Positions 8,044 to 18,762 of a DNA stretch of 64,000 nucleotides are shown piece after piece. A program made the position numbers and the translations under genes. Source of the stretch: Arthrobacter sp. Alg241-R88 (GTDB lineage: Bacteria; Actinomycetota; Actinomycetes; Actinomycetales; Micrococcaceae); assembly GCF_900537115.1 (NCBI RefSeq), contig NZ_UNRG01000001.1, forward strand, positions 187,121-251,120, written 5' to 3'. Positions within the stretch are counted from its first letter, which is position 1; each line of letters starts with the position of its first letter. The notes beneath the pieces were generated by a model. The model was not told the origin of the DNA. It did no database searches and saw only the letters and a program-made list of their open reading frames with translations.

Positions 8044-9603
8044 GTGGCAGCAACAGAACCGGCCGGACCCGCCGTGCCCAGCCAGGCAGGACCGGCCGCA
8101 GCAAAGATCACCATGGATCCCGCCTTTGTGGTGGGACCCGTCCGCCGCCGCACTTTTGGTGCCTTTGTGGAGCACCTGGGACGCTGCGTCTACACCGGCA
8201 TCTTCGAGCCTGAGCACCGCACTGCAGACGAGGACGGGTTCCGCGGGGACGTGCTGGAGCTGACCCGGGAACTGGGGGTGTCCACGGTCCGCTATCCGGG
8301 CGGCAACTTTGTTTCCGGCTACCGCTGGGAGGACGGCGTTGGCCCCGCGGACAAACGGCCGGTCCGCCTTGACCTCGCGTGGCACTCCACGGACCCCAAC
8401 CTGGTGGGTGTGGACGAGTTCGCCAAATGGTCGGCCAAAGCCGGCGTCGAAACCATGATGGCGGTGAACCTCGGCACCCGCGGCACGCAGGAAGCGCTGG
8501 ACCTGCTGGAGTACTGCAACATTGATGGCGGCACGGCCTTTTCGGACCAGCGCAGGGCCAACGGTGCGGAAAACGGCTACGGCATCAAGATGTGGTGCCT
8601 CGGCAACGAGATGGACGGGCCCTGGCAGATCGGGCACAAAAATGCCCAGGAGTACGGCCGGCTCGCTGCCGATACCGCGCGCGGCATGCGGATGATCGAG
8701 CCTGACCTGGAACTCGTGGCCTGCGGCAGCTCCGGCCCCACCATGAGCACCTTTGGCGAATGGGAGCGCGTTGTGCTCTCCGAGACCTACGAGCTCGTGG
8801 ACCTGATCTCGGCCCACCAGTACTTCGAGGACTTCGGCGACCTGCAGGAGCACCTTTCCGCAGGCCACCGGATGGAAGCCTTCATCCACGACATTGTCAG
8901 CCATATCGACCACGTGAAGTCGGTGAAGAAGTCCGCCAGGCAGGTGAACATTTCCTTCGACGAGTGGAACGTGTGGCACATGAGCCGGGACGAGTCCCGG
9001 GCTCCGACCGGCAAGGACTGGCCGGTGGCCCCCGTCCTGCTCGAGGACACCTACACGGTGGCGGACGCCGTCGTCGTCGGCGACCTCCTGGTCACCCTGC
9101 TCAAGAACACCGACCGCGTCCACTCCGCCAGCCTCGCGCAGCTGGTCAACGTGATCGCCCCCATCATGACCGAGCCCGGCGGCCGCGCGTGGAAGCAGAC
9201 CACCTTCCACCCGTTCGCGCTGACCTCCCGGCACGCCTCCGGGACAGTGCTGCAGCTCGCCGTCGAGTCCCCGCTGGTCAGCGGCGGCAAGACGACGGAC
9301 TTTGCCGCGGTGTCCGCCGTCGCAACCTACGACGCCGGGAAGGGCGAGGCCGTGGTGTTTGCCGTCAACCGCTCCGCCACGGACGCGCTGGGACTGGATG
9401 CCGTGGTGTCCGGGCTGGGCAACGTGCGCGTTGTGGAAGCAGTCACGTACGCCAACAAGGACCCGTACTGGCAGACTACCGCTGATGATTCGACGTCCGT
9501 CCTGCCGTCGGAGAACGTCTCCGTCAAGGCCGACGGCGGCCGGCTCACCGCCGAGCTGCCGGCCGTGTCCTGGTCCATGATCCGGCTGGCCGTGGGCGGC
9601 TGA
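8044..9603 (+). CDS. abfA: Alpha-L-arabinofuranosidase (GH51)
   Basis: Retaining glycosidase releasing terminal L-arabinofuranose from arabinan or arabinoxylan oligomers. 519 residues without a signal peptide, so intracellular. The GH51 pattern is clear: GPVRRRTFGAFVEHLGRCVY near the N terminus, acid/base E189 in CLGNEMDG and nucleophile E307 in SFDEWNVW. GTG at 8044 has GAGGA 7 bases upstream; an internal ATG at 8113 is a second option. It supplies arabinose to the adjacent araBDA operon. A long palindrome of a dispersed family lies directly behind the stop. Confidence 0.95.
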   Translation: MAATEPAGPAVPSQAGPAAAKITMDPAFVVGPVRRRTFGAFVEHLGRCVYTGIFEPEHRTADEDGFRGDVLELTRELGVSTVRYPGGNFVSGYRWEDGVGPADKRPVRLDLAWHSTDPNLVGVDEFAKWSAKAGVETMMAVNLGTRGTQEALDLLEYCNIDGGTAFSDQRRANGAENGYGIKMWCLGNEMDGPWQIGHKNAQEYGRLAADTARGMRMIEPDLELVACGSSGPTMSTFGEWERVVLSETYELVDLISAHQYFEDFGDLQEHLSAGHRMEAFIHDIVSHIDHVKSVKKSARQVNISFDEWNVWHMSRDESRAPTGKDWPVAPVLLEDTYTVADAVVVGDLLVTLLKNTDRVHSASLAQLVNVIAPIMTEPGGRAWKQTTFHPFALTSRHASGTVLQLAVESPLVSGGKTTDFAAVSAVATYDAGKGEAVVFAVNRSATDALGLDAVVSGLGNVRVVEAVTYANKDPYWQTTADDSTSVLPSENVSVKADGGRLTAELPAVSWSMIRLAVGG

Positions 9604-9610
9604 TCCACAG

Positions 9611-9675
9611 GAAGTTTTTGTCCAGCTATGCAGGCTTACGTGGCATCAAAGCCTGCATAGCTGGACAAAAACTTC
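9611..9675. repeat. Dispersed palindromic repeat, family 1, copy A
   Basis: Perfect 27-bp inverted repeat (9611-9637 with 9649-9675) around an 11-base loop, 7 bp behind the abfA stop. Outer arms contain AGTTTTTGTCCAG and CTGGACAAAAACT. The T5 tract is at the 5' side and the A5 tract at the 3' side on both strands, the opposite of a U-tailed terminator. Copy B is at 61760-61824. Confidence 0.85.
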
Positions 9676-9761
9676 GGGGGAGGGGGACGGCAGCCGGGCA
9701 TGGAAGCAGTGTTTCCGGCGCCCGGCTGACGCACCTGCCAACCTCTGGGAGGATGGACGGC

Positions 9762-10343
9762 ATGGAACTGCACATCACGGGCGATCCCGCCGCGGACAAG
9801 TTGTTGAGCGAGGACGCCTTCGCACTGCTGACGGGCATGCTGCTGGACCAACAGGTGACCATGGAATCTGCGTTCGCCGGTCCCGAGAAAATCAAGAGCA
9901 GGATCGGGTCCATGGAGCCGGAGGCCATCGCCTCCCAGGACCCGCAGGCCTTCGTCGAGATGTTCAAGGAACGGCCCGCCGTCCACCGTTTCCCGGGTTC
10001 GATGGCCGCACGCGTGCAGGCGCTGGCCGAAACCGTGCAGAACGAGTGGGAGGGCGATGCCACCGCAATCTGGACCAAGGGCGACCCCGACGGCCAGGAG
10101 GTGCTGCGCCGGCTGAAGGCCCTGCCCGGATTCGGCGAGCAGAAAGCCAAGATCTTCCTGGCACTCCTCGGCAAGCAGCGCGGTCTCCAGGCGCCGGGCT
10201 GGCGCGAAGCGGCCGGACACTATGGCGAGGAAGGGGCCTACCTGTCGGTTGCCGACATCGTGGATCCGGAGTCGCTCACCAAAGTGCGGGCCAGTAAGCA
10301 GGCCGCCAAAGCCGCGGCGAAGGCAGCAAAAGCCAAGGACTGA
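9762..10343 (+). CDS. HhH-GPD-type base excision repair protein
   Basis: Small (193-residue) helix-hairpin-helix protein of the HhH-GPD superfamily, members of which excise damaged bases from DNA. The hairpin is visible as LKALPGFGEQKAKIFLALLG at ~124-143; N-terminal FALLTGMLLDQQVTMESAF matches the family's first helices. The C terminus is an Ala/Lys-rich tail (KQAAKAAAKAAKAKD) that may bind DNA. The catalytic aspartate expected after the hairpin is not obvious, so glycosylase activity is uncertain. ATG 9762 is chosen because GGGAGGA ends 8 bases before it; 9753 is an in-frame alternative. Confidence 0.85.
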   Translation: MELHITGDPAADKLLSEDAFALLTGMLLDQQVTMESAFAGPEKIKSRIGSMEPEAIASQDPQAFVEMFKERPAVHRFPGSMAARVQALAETVQNEWEGDATAIWTKGDPDGQEVLRRLKALPGFGEQKAKIFLALLGKQRGLQAPGWREAAGHYGEEGAYLSVADIVDPESLTKVRASKQAAKAAAKAAKAKD

Positions 10344-10440
10344 CGGGCCCCTGGCGCCCTTTGCGCCGGGCCGGTTCCCGTACGGATGGCATGGTCTGCA
10401 ACGATGTATGCCAGGAACAGCGGAACCACAAGAAGGAGCC

Positions 10441-11448
10441 ATGATGGCGGTCACCATGAACGACGTAGCAAGGGCGGCTGGTGTCTCGCTGAAAACGGTG
10501 TCCAACGTCCTGAACGACTACGAGTTCATCCGTCCCGCCACGAAGCAGCGGGTCCAGGACGCCATTGTCGAACTGGGGTATGAAGCCAACCTGACGGCCC
10601 GCAGCCTTCGCTCCGGCAAGACACGCATGCTGGGCCTGGTCCTGTCCGACCTTTCCGCGCCCTACTACGCGGAACTCGCCTCCCGGCTGATGAAGGCCGC
10701 TTCACTGCGGGGCTACCGGGTACTCGTGGAGCAGTCGGACGCAGTGGCGGAGGTGGAACTGAACGCCCTGCAGGGGCCGTTCCGGCAGTTGACCGACGGC
10801 CTGCTGTTCACACCCCTGGTGATCGACGCCGATGCCATCGCAGCACGCCTGGGCAAGAAACCCCTGGTGATGCTGGGCGAACACATTTTGGATCCCCGGT
10901 TCGACCTCGTCACCATGAAGAACGAGGAAGCCGCCGCTGCCCTGACCGCCCACCTCCTGGCGGCCGGCCGCCGTCGGATCGCTGTAGTGGGTGCCCGCCC
11001 GGAGGAGTCCACGGGGAGTCCCGGCCTGCGCCTCAACGGCTACCGGAAGGCGCTGGAGCAGGCCGGGGTGCCGTTCGATCCGGCGCTGATCGCACCGTGC
11101 GAGTGGCGCCGGGACAACGGCGCGGCTGCCGTGGCTGGGCTGCTGGACAAGGGCGTGGCGTTTGACGCCGTGTTCGGCCTCAACGACGTTCTCGCGCTGG
11201 GAGCCTTGCATGAACTGCTGATCCGCGGGGTCCGGGTGCCGGACGAGGTGGCCGTGGCAGGCTTTGACGACATCGACGAGGCCCGCTTTGCGTCGCCGTC
11301 CCTCACCACCGTCTCCCCGGGGATGGAGGAGATCGCCCAGCGCTCCATCGCCCTGCTGCTCGACCGGATCGAGGGGCAGGAGACGGCCGGCCAGGGCGTG
11401 CACGTGGAGGCGGGGTTCCAGCTGAAGGTCCGGGAATCCGCGCCCTAG
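10441..11448 (+). CDS. LacI-family transcriptional regulator
   Basis: 335-residue repressor. Helix-turn-helix MNDVARAAGVSLKTVSNVLN begins at about residue 5, followed by a hinge (ATKQRVQDAIVELGYEANL) and a sugar-sensor domain ending near VAVAGFDDIDEARFASPSLT. AAGGAG stands directly before tandem ATGs at 10441 and 10444; the second has better spacing. Located behind abfA and the repair gene on the same strand, it is a candidate regulator of the arabinose genes, but its ligand cannot be read from sequence. Confidence 0.92.
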   Translation: MMAVTMNDVARAAGVSLKTVSNVLNDYEFIRPATKQRVQDAIVELGYEANLTARSLRSGKTRMLGLVLSDLSAPYYAELASRLMKAASLRGYRVLVEQSDAVAEVELNALQGPFRQLTDGLLFTPLVIDADAIAARLGKKPLVMLGEHILDPRFDLVTMKNEEAAAALTAHLLAAGRRRIAVVGARPEESTGSPGLRLNGYRKALEQAGVPFDPALIAPCEWRRDNGAAAVAGLLDKGVAFDAVFGLNDVLALGALHELLIRGVRVPDEVAVAGFDDIDEARFASPSLTTVSPGMEEIAQRSIALLLDRIEGQETAGQGVHVEAGFQLKVRESAP

Positions 11449-11509
11449 GTTTCGCCCGGCCGGCCTCAGGGTACCTTTCCCGCAGAGCTCAACGAGGGAA
11501 AGGTGCCAC

Positions 11510-12061
11510 ATGATTGCACTTCTTGTCATCGACATGCAGAACGCGTACTTCGAGGCGCCGGAACTGGCGGCCCAACAGGAACAACTGGTGGCCTCCTGCA
11601 ACAGATTGCTCGAAGCGTTCAAGGCAAGCGGACACAAGGCGTTGATGGTGGGAACCGAGCACGAGCGGGACAAATCCACCTGGACCCTGAACATGCTTGA
11701 CGATGACCAGGGCTTCATTTTCCGCGGCAGTGAGCAGACCCGCGCCGTGCCGGGCCTTGCCATCGACGGCCTGCCCCAGCTGAACAAGACGCGGGACAGC
11801 GCCTTCGTTGGCACAAACCTGCTGTCCCGGCTGCGCAACTGGGGCGCCAACGAGGTGGTGCTTGCCGGAGTCTCCACCCACAACTGCATCGCCCAGACCG
11901 GCGCCGATGCGTTCGCGCACAACATTCGGGTCACGTACGCCAAGGACGCGATGGCCTCGGAAGACAACCAGGACGCAAAGGACATGCTGCGCATCCTCTC
12001 CACCAGTTACCGCCAGCCGGTCCAGTCCACGGACGAGATCCTGGCCCGGCTCAGCCGCTGA
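11510..12061 (+). CDS. Isochorismatase-like cysteine hydrolase
   Basis: 183-residue alpha/beta hydrolase of the isochorismatase/nicotinamidase superfamily. The catalytic triad is visible: D8 (LVIDMQNAYF), K93 (LPQLNKTRDSAF) and C126 in GVSTHNCIAQTG, preceded by the conserved cis-peptide Val-Ser. Substrate unknown; an amide or related carbonyl compound is typical. GGGAAAGGTG lies just before the ATG. It lies just ahead of the urease operon, which is suggestive but the two are separated by 217 bp with a hairpin. Its stop codon falls inside the left arm of a nested inverted repeat. Confidence 0.9.
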   Translation: MIALLVIDMQNAYFEAPELAAQQEQLVASCNRLLEAFKASGHKALMVGTEHERDKSTWTLNMLDDDQGFIFRGSEQTRAVPGLAIDGLPQLNKTRDSAFVGTNLLSRLRNWGANEVVLAGVSTHNCIAQTGADAFAHNIRVTYAKDAMASEDNQDAKDMLRILSTSYRQPVQSTDEILARLSR

Positions 12062-12153
12062 ATCTCCCCACCTTTAAGGACGGACGACGGCGTGTCCCGG
12101 GGACGCGCCGTCGGCATCGCCTTTCCCGCGTTGAAACCTGGGGAGATTCAGCG
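12056..12153. repeat. Nested inverted repeat between hydrolase and ureA
   Basis: Outer arms CGCTGAATCTCCCCA (12056-12070) and its exact reverse complement (12139-12153) enclose a 12-bp hairpin (12086-12097 with 12101-12112, one G-T type mismatch, 3-base loop). The left arm contains the upstream gene's TGA stop. The inner hairpin may act as a terminator; the whole is about 98 bp, MITE-like in shape. Confidence 0.6.
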
Positions 12154-12278
12154 CGTCGCCGGAGACCGGAGCGCATTCCAGGGGGTGAGAGCCGGGGATA
12201 ACAAACCTGAAACGTGGCGGAAACCTCTGCCCCCTACTGTGGGTCCCACGCCGTCCGCTGGCCGCCGAAGGGACCCTC

Positions 12279-12581
12279 ATGCATTTGATGCCACGTGAGC
12301 AGGAAAAGCTCTTGATCGTGGTGGCCGCCGACCTTGCCCGGCGGCGCCAGGCCCGCGGACTCAAGCTCAACTATCCCGAAGCCGTTGCCATCATCAGCTA
12401 CGAGCTGGTCGAGGGCGCACGGGATGGCCGCACAGTTGCTGACCTCATGAGCTACGGCACCACGCTGCTGCGCCGGGAAGACGTGATGGAAGGCGTGCCC
12501 GAGATGATCCACGACGTGCAGATTGAGGCAACCTTCCCGGACGGCACCAAGCTCGTCACCGTCCACGATCCCATCCGCTGA
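12279..12581 (+). CDS. ureA: Urease gamma subunit
   Basis: Smallest structural subunit of the nickel urease (urea to ammonia and carbamate). 100 residues, as in other three-subunit ureases. Recognised by [20 protein letters not shown] at the start and [18 protein letters not shown] in the middle. GAAGGGA precedes the ATG. First gene of ureABCEFGD; ureB follows after 10 bases. The 12154-12278 stretch presumably holds the operon promoter, but I could not pick convincing -35/-10 boxes. Confidence 0.97.
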   Translation: MHLMPREQEKLLIVVAADLARRRQARGLKLNYPEAVAIISYELVEGARDGRTVADLMSYGTTLLRREDVMEGVPEMIHDVQIEATFPDGTKLVTVHDPIR

Positions 12582-12591
12582 AGGGCAGGCC

Positions 12592-12947
12592 ATGATTCCA
12601 GGAGAGTACGTCCTCAGGCCGGAACCGGTGACGGCGAACGCCGGGCGGGAGGCGATTGACGCCGTCGTGGTTAACACCGGTGACCGGCCCGTGCAGGTGG
12701 GGTCGCACTTCCACTTCGCCGAAGCGAACGCGGCCCTGATGTTCGACCGTGACGCCGCCTACGGCCGGCGGCTGGACATTCCCGCCGGCACCGCGGCGCG
12801 GTTCGAGCCAGGGGACTCCCGGAACGTGCGGCTGATTGAACTGGCCGGCGCCCGCGAAGTGTACGGGCTGGGCAACGCCGTCAACGGTCCACTGACAGCG
12901 GTCACGGAGTCCGCAGGCACACGGTCCGAAACGAAGGAAGGCGGCAA

Positions 12948-12951
<4 letters not shown>
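12592..12951 (+). CDS. ureB: Urease beta subunit
   Basis: 119-residue structural subunit. Typical start [10 protein letters not shown] and core [20 protein letters not shown] are present, as is the [19 protein letters not shown] segment. ATG 12592 has AAGGGCAGG just upstream, overlapping the end of ureA; upstream in-frame sequence overlaps ureA and is not likely coding. The 3' end overlaps the ureC start by 4 bp. Confidence 0.96.
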
Positions 12952-14750
<1,799 letters not shown>

Positions 14751-14768
14751 CTTCCACTGGAGCACGAC

Positions 14769-15248
14769 GTGATCATCGAAAAAGTCCTCGGCAACCTGCA
14801 CGAACTGCCGGACCCGCACGCCTACGCCAACCTGCACCAGGAGAAAGTGGTGCTGCCCAGCGCCCAACTGGTCAAACGCATCCAGCGCGCCACCACAGAC
14901 CACGGCAAGGAGATCGGCATCCGGCTGCCGTCCGGGTCTGGCGACTTGCGTGACGGCGACATCCTGCACCTGGCGGACTCCAACATGATCGTTGTGTCCG
15001 TGCTTCCCACCGACGTCCTGGTGATCGCGCCCCGGACCGTCCACGAGATGGGCGTCGTGGCCCATTCCCTCGGCAACCGGCACCTGCAGGCACAGTTCTT
15101 CGACTCTGCTTCGGAATATGGGGCCGACGTCATGGTGTGCGCCTACGACCACACCGTCGAGGACTACCTCGTCCATGTGGGTGTGCCTTACTCCCGCCAG
15201 GAACGCGTTATGCCTGTGCCTTTCCGCCATGCTGAGCACTCGCACTGA
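14769..15248 (+). CDS. ureE: Urease accessory protein UreE (nickel metallochaperone)
   Basis: 159-residue chaperone that delivers nickel to the urease assembly complex. Recognised by IIEKVLGNLHEL at the N terminus and VLVIAPRTVHEMGVVAHSLGNRHLQ in the metal-binding domain. It lacks the long His-rich tail of enterobacterial UreE and ends in a short HAEHSH. GTG start at 14769 has GGAG 8 bases before. Followed by a palindromic element before ureF. Confidence 0.95.
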   Translation: MIIEKVLGNLHELPDPHAYANLHQEKVVLPSAQLVKRIQRATTDHGKEIGIRLPSGSGDLRDGDILHLADSNMIVVSVLPTDVLVIAPRTVHEMGVVAHSLGNRHLQAQFFDSASEYGADVMVCAYDHTVEDYLVHVGVPYSRQERVMPVPFRHAEHSH

Positions 15249-15293
15249 CTCTCCCGCGCTGCGCGCTTCAATTGGTGCGCGGGCTTGGGACGC

Positions 15294-15359
15294 CGCGAGG
15301 GATATGGGGCCGTGCCCGCTCCGCGGTGCCCGCCACGCCGCGGCCCCATATCCCTCGCG
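15294..15359. repeat. Dispersed palindromic element, family 2, copy A (ureE-ureF gap)
   Basis: Perfect 19-bp arms (15294-15312 and 15341-15359) enclose a 28-base GC-rich core. The ~36-base core around GTGCCCGCTCCGCGGTGCCC recurs in inverted orientation at 16757-16817 with two substitutions, while the arms differ (ATAT versus ATTT) with matching changes on both sides. Confidence 0.85.
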
Positions 15360-15392
15360 TCGCTTGCTCTTCTCACCTTTGGTGCGCCTGCA

Positions 15393-16061
15393 GTGAGCGG
15401 TTATCAGCTTGCCCTGCAGCAATTAGTGGACTCCGCTTTGCCTACTGGGGCTTTTGCGCACTCTCTTGGCTTTGAGACCTATATCGACGCCGGTGTGATC
15501 GCTGATGAGGCTGGTTTTGCGGTGTGGCTCGGTGCTTACATCTCGCAATCGCTTTCTTACTCTGATGGGCTTGCCATCCGGTTTTTTTATGAGGGGGTTG
15601 ATCTTGGGGAGTTGGATGAGCTCTTGTCCGCCTCTCTCCTGGCCCGGGAGGTTCGGGAGGCTTCCGTGAAGATGGGGCTGCGGTTGCTGGAAATTGGGGG
15701 CGAGGTCTTTCCCTCGCCTCAGCTGGGACTGTACCGGGACCTGGTGAGTGGGGGCCTTGCCGCCGGACATCAGCCGCTGGCTTTCGCCGTCGTCGCCCGC
15801 TCACTGGGCGTGCCGCTCAACGAGGCGCTCGCCGCCTACCTTTTCGCCGCGGCCACGTCCCTGACGCAGAACGCGGTCCGCGCCATCCCGCTGGGCCAGA
15901 ACGCCGGCCAGCGGCTGCTCCGGCAAGCTGCCGACGACGTTGCTGCCGCCGTCGAACGGGTCTCCCACCTGACGCTGGACGACTTCGGGGCCGTCACTCC
16001 CGGACTGGAAATTTCACAAATGCGGCACGAGCATCAACGTGCCCGGATGTTCATGAGCTAA
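15393..16061 (+). CDS. ureF: Urease accessory protein UreF
   Basis: 222-residue component of the UreDFG apo-urease activation complex, thought to gate the GTPase UreG. Typical start [20 protein letters not shown] followed by [11 protein letters not shown]-terminal helix region [15 protein letters not shown] ends the protein. GTG 15393 is chosen from homology; the open frame continues upstream through the palindromic element and there is no good Shine-Dalgarno, so the exact start and translation initiation are uncertain. The 5' ~250 bases (about 15415-15720) have visibly more T and less GC at third positions than the rest of the operon. Confidence 0.93.
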   Translation: MSGYQLALQQLVDSALPTGAFAHSLGFETYIDAGVIADEAGFAVWLGAYISQSLSYSDGLAIRFFYEGVDLGELDELLSASLLAREVREASVKMGLRLLEIGGEVFPSPQLGLYRDLVSGGLAAGHQPLAFAVVARSLGVPLNEALAAYLFAAATSLTQNAVRAIPLGQNAGQRLLRQAADDVAAAVERVSHLTLDDFGAVTPGLEISQMRHEHQRARMFMS

Positions 16062-16086
16062 CTGCGCTTTTACCCAGGAGGACAGA

Positions 16087-16704
16087 ATGACTGAACCCAT
16101 CAAAATCGGCATCGGCGGACCGGTCGGCGCCGGCAAAACCCAACTGGTGGAGCGGCTCACGCGGCACATGAGCGGCGAAATCTCCATGGCCGCCATCACC
16201 AACGACATCTACACCATCGAGGACGCCAAAATCCTGGCAGCCAACGGCATCCTCCCCGTGGACCGGATCATCGGCGTCGAAACCGGCGGCTGCCCGCACA
16301 CCGCTATCCGCGAGGACACCTCCATGAACACCGCCGCCATCGAGGAACTCAAAGCCCGGCACCCGGACCTGCAGGTCATCTTCGTCGAATCCGGCGGCGA
16401 CAACCTCTCCGCCACCTTCAGCCCCGAACTCGTAGACTTCTCCATCTACATCATCGACGTAGCCCAAGGCGAAAAAATCCCCCGCAAAGCCGGCCAGGGG
16501 ATGATCAAGTCCGACCTCTTCATCATCAACAAAACCGACCTCGCCCCCCACGTCGGGGCGGATTTGTCAGTAATGGAACGGGATTCCAAGGAGTTCCGCG
16601 GTGCAAAGCCCTTCTGCTTCACCAACCTCAAAACGGACGAAGGGCTCGACAAGGTCATCGATTGGATCCGACACGACGTCCTGATGCTCGACCTTGCTCG
16701 ATGA
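16087..16704 (+). CDS. ureG: Urease accessory GTPase UreG
   Basis: 205-residue SIMIBI-class GTPase driving nickel insertion. P-loop [18 protein letters not shown], the nickel-binding Cys-Pro-His motif in [15 protein letters not shown], and the guanine-specificity motif [13 protein letters not shown] are present. AGGAGGACAG precedes the ATG. Its stop TGA overlaps an ATG of the ureD frame (ATGA at 16701-16704). Confidence 0.97.
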   Translation: MTEPIKIGIGGPVGAGKTQLVERLTRHMSGEISMAAITNDIYTIEDAKILAANGILPVDRIIGVETGGCPHTAIREDTSMNTAAIEELKARHPDLQVIFVESGGDNLSATFSPELVDFSIYIIDVAQGEKIPRKAGQGMIKSDLFIINKTDLAPHVGADLSVMERDSKEFRGAKPFCFTNLKTDEGLDKVIDWIRHDVLMLDLAR

Positions 16705-17687
16705 CGACGGTTTCCCAAATGGCGCCGGAAGGTGAGGCGACCGCAGAGGCGGCGAGGCCGGATTTGGGGGCCGCGGCGTGGTGGGCACCGCGAAGCGGGC
16801 ACGGCCCCAAATCCGGCGAAGCCGCCGGAGCTGACCACGGACAGGCACCCATGGGCGTGCTTGAACTGCAAGTCGCCGTCCGGCAGGGACGGTCAGTAGC
16901 CGCGCACCAATTTCATCAGGGCGCCCTCAGAGTGTTGCGGCCGCACTATTTGGATGACTCCGGGCAGGTTTGTTACGTCGTTGTTAATCCTGGCGGGGCT
17001 TATCTTGGGGCGGATCTCTTTGTGCTGGACGTGGAAGTTGGGGACGGCGCTGATCTGTTGTTGACCACGCAGTCCGCTACGAAGGTCTATCGGACTCCCG
17101 GGTCTTTTGCTGAGCAGCGGATGGGTGTTCGGCTGGGGGAGGGGGCCCGGCTGGAGCTCATGCCTGACCAGCTCATCGCCTACCGGGAGGCCAGCTACCG
17201 GCAACGGACGCACGTAACTCTCCGGCCGTCGTCGAGCCTGGTCATGGCGGAAGTGGTGACCCCTGGCTGGTCGCCGGACGGGGCCGCCTTCCGGTACGAA
17301 GAAGTCCGGCTTCGCAACGAGATCCGGGTGGAAACTGGCGACGGCGGGACGTCCGAACTCCTGGCGTTGGACAACCTGCTCATCCGGCCGCCGTCGGGGG
17401 ATGTTACCGGGATGGGGTTTATGGAGGGCTTTAGCCACCTGGGTTCGCTGATCGTGGTGGACGCCCGGGTGGACCAGGCGCTCGCCGATGAGCTGCACAG
17501 CCTCACGTCGGCACGCGATGCCTTGACCGGAATTTCGCTGACCCGCAGCATCGCAGGGACCACCGGGCTGGTCCTGCGCTCGCTGTCCAACAGCACCGGG
17601 GAAGTGAACCTCCTTCTGGGCGCCTGCACCTCCCTCCTCCGGGAGCGGTGGCACGGGCAGGAACCACTGAACCTGAGGAAGCACTGA
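16701..17687 (+). CDS. ureD: Urease accessory protein UreD (UreH)
   Basis: Scaffold of the urease maturation complex. Core homology begins near [18 protein letters not shown] and includes [20 protein letters not shown] and the [13 protein letters not shown] segment. The ATG overlapping the ureG stop gives a 328-residue protein; its first ~50 residues include ~20 encoded by a palindromic repeat (16757-16817). A Met at 16851 with clear homology soon after is the conservative start (279 residues). The ATGA coupling favours the long form. As in ureF, the stretch around 16930-17110 is less GC-rich. Confidence 0.9.
   Translation: MTTVSQMAPEGEATAEAARPDLGAAAWWAPRSGHGPKSGEAAGADHGQAPMGVLELQVAVRQGRSVAAHQFHQGALRVLRPHYLDDSGQVCYVVVNPGGAYLGADLFVLDVEVGDGADLLLTTQSATKVYRTPGSFAEQRMGVRLGEGARLELMPDQLIAYREASYRQRTHVTLRPSSSLVMAEVVTPGWSPDGAAFRYEEVRLRNEIRVETGDGGTSELLALDNLLIRPPSGDVTGMGFMEGFSHLGSLIVVDARVDQALADELHSLTSARDALTGISLTRSIAGTTGLVLRSLSNSTGEVNLLLGACTSLLRERWHGQEPLNLRKH
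16757..16817. repeat. Dispersed palindromic element, family 2, copy B (inside 5' end of ureD)
   Basis: Arms 16757-16773 and 16802-16817 pair fully except for one bulged G. The core is the reverse complement of copy A with two substitutions. In the ureD frame it reads [20 protein letters not shown] without a stop. Confidence 0.85.
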
Positions 17688-18751
17688 TGACAGCCGTTAC
17701 CAACCTCACCGCCCTGTACCGCGGGCGGGATGCCTTGCCGCTGCGGACCCGCCTGCTGTGGATGTTCGGTGCGGTGGCCGCCCTGCACGCCGCCGCCGTC
17801 GTATTTCTTCTCGCCGGCGGAGCAGCCAATGCAGGGGGAACCGGTGGCCAGACCCTCACCGGTGGCCTGGTCCTTACGGCCTATCTCGCGGGTGTGAAGC
17901 ACAGTTACGACTGGGACCACCTGGCGGCCATTGACAACTCCACCCGAAAGTTCGTGGCGGGCCGCCAGGACCCGGTCAGCGTCGGCTTCGCCTTCAGCCT
18001 TGGACACAGCTCCGTGGTGACCCTGGCCGGTGTGCTGGTCATTGCCGGCGCCACCGCCATTGGTGGATTCATGCAGGACGGATCGGCCGGCAACCTGGTG
18101 CTCGGACTGATCGGCAGCGGGGTTTCCGGCCTTTTCCTGCTGGCCATGGGCCTCTTCAACGGGTCGGCCTTCGCCCGCTCTGCGCATGCCTACCGCAGGG
18201 CCCGGTCCGGCGCGGCGATTGATCCCCAGGATCTCCAACCCACGGGACTGGTAGCGCGGCTGCTGGCCCGGCCGCTGGCCAGGGTGCGGCGGCCGCGGAA
18301 CATCTACGTGATCGGCTTCCTGTTCGGGCTGGGCTTTGACACTGCGACCACCATCGGGCTGCTGATGATGACGACGGCGGCGTCGCTGGCCGGGGTGCCG
18401 CCCATCGCCCTGCTGGCACTGCCGCTGGCGTTCACCGCTGCCATGACCCTGTGCGACTCACTGAACGGGATGGCCATGATGCGGATGTACCGCTCGGCGC
18501 TTGATGACCCGCAGCGGAAACTAGGCTTCAACGCCCTGGTGACCGGTATCTCGGCGGCGTCCGCGCTGTTCATCGCGGTGATCACGCTGGGCGGCTTCGT
18601 CAACGCCGCCTTCGCGCTGGAGGACCCCCTGACTGCGTGGCTGGGATCGGTAGACCTGGGCGACGCCGGCCTGCTCCTGGTGGCGCTGCTGCTGGCAGTC
18701 TGGGGTGTGGCTGCCTTGAAAGTGCGGCTGGGATGCGGCCCGCGGCACTAA
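17687..18751 (+). CDS. NiCoT-family nickel/cobalt permease
   Basis: High-affinity metal uptake protein, predicted 354 residues with about eight membrane helices. The family signature H-x4-D-H is present in GVKHSYDWDHLAAIDN, followed by GFAFSLGHSSVV and the later GLGFDTATTIGLL region. The ATG shares its first base with the ureD stop (TGATG), so it is the last gene of the urease operon; the role is surely to supply nickel to urease, although cobalt transport cannot be excluded. Convergent with the next gene, only 11 bp apart. Confidence 0.95.
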   Translation: MTAVTNLTALYRGRDALPLRTRLLWMFGAVAALHAAAVVFLLAGGAANAGGTGGQTLTGGLVLTAYLAGVKHSYDWDHLAAIDNSTRKFVAGRQDPVSVGFAFSLGHSSVVTLAGVLVIAGATAIGGFMQDGSAGNLVLGLIGSGVSGLFLLAMGLFNGSAFARSAHAYRRARSGAAIDPQDLQPTGLVARLLARPLARVRRPRNIYVIGFLFGLGFDTATTIGLLMMTTAASLAGVPPIALLALPLAFTAAMTLCDSLNGMAMMRMYRSALDDPQRKLGFNALVTGISAASALFIAVITLGGFVNAAFALEDPLTAWLGSVDLGDAGLLLVALLLAVWGVAALKVRLGCGPRH

Positions 18752-18762
18752 GAAGGAGCGGG

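Noticed and set aside
9611..9675. Ordinary intrinsic terminator for abfA
   Set aside because: The T-tract lies at the 5' base of the stem and the A-tract at the 3' base on both strands, so neither RNA has a U-tail; the repeat at 61760 indicates a dispersed element instead.
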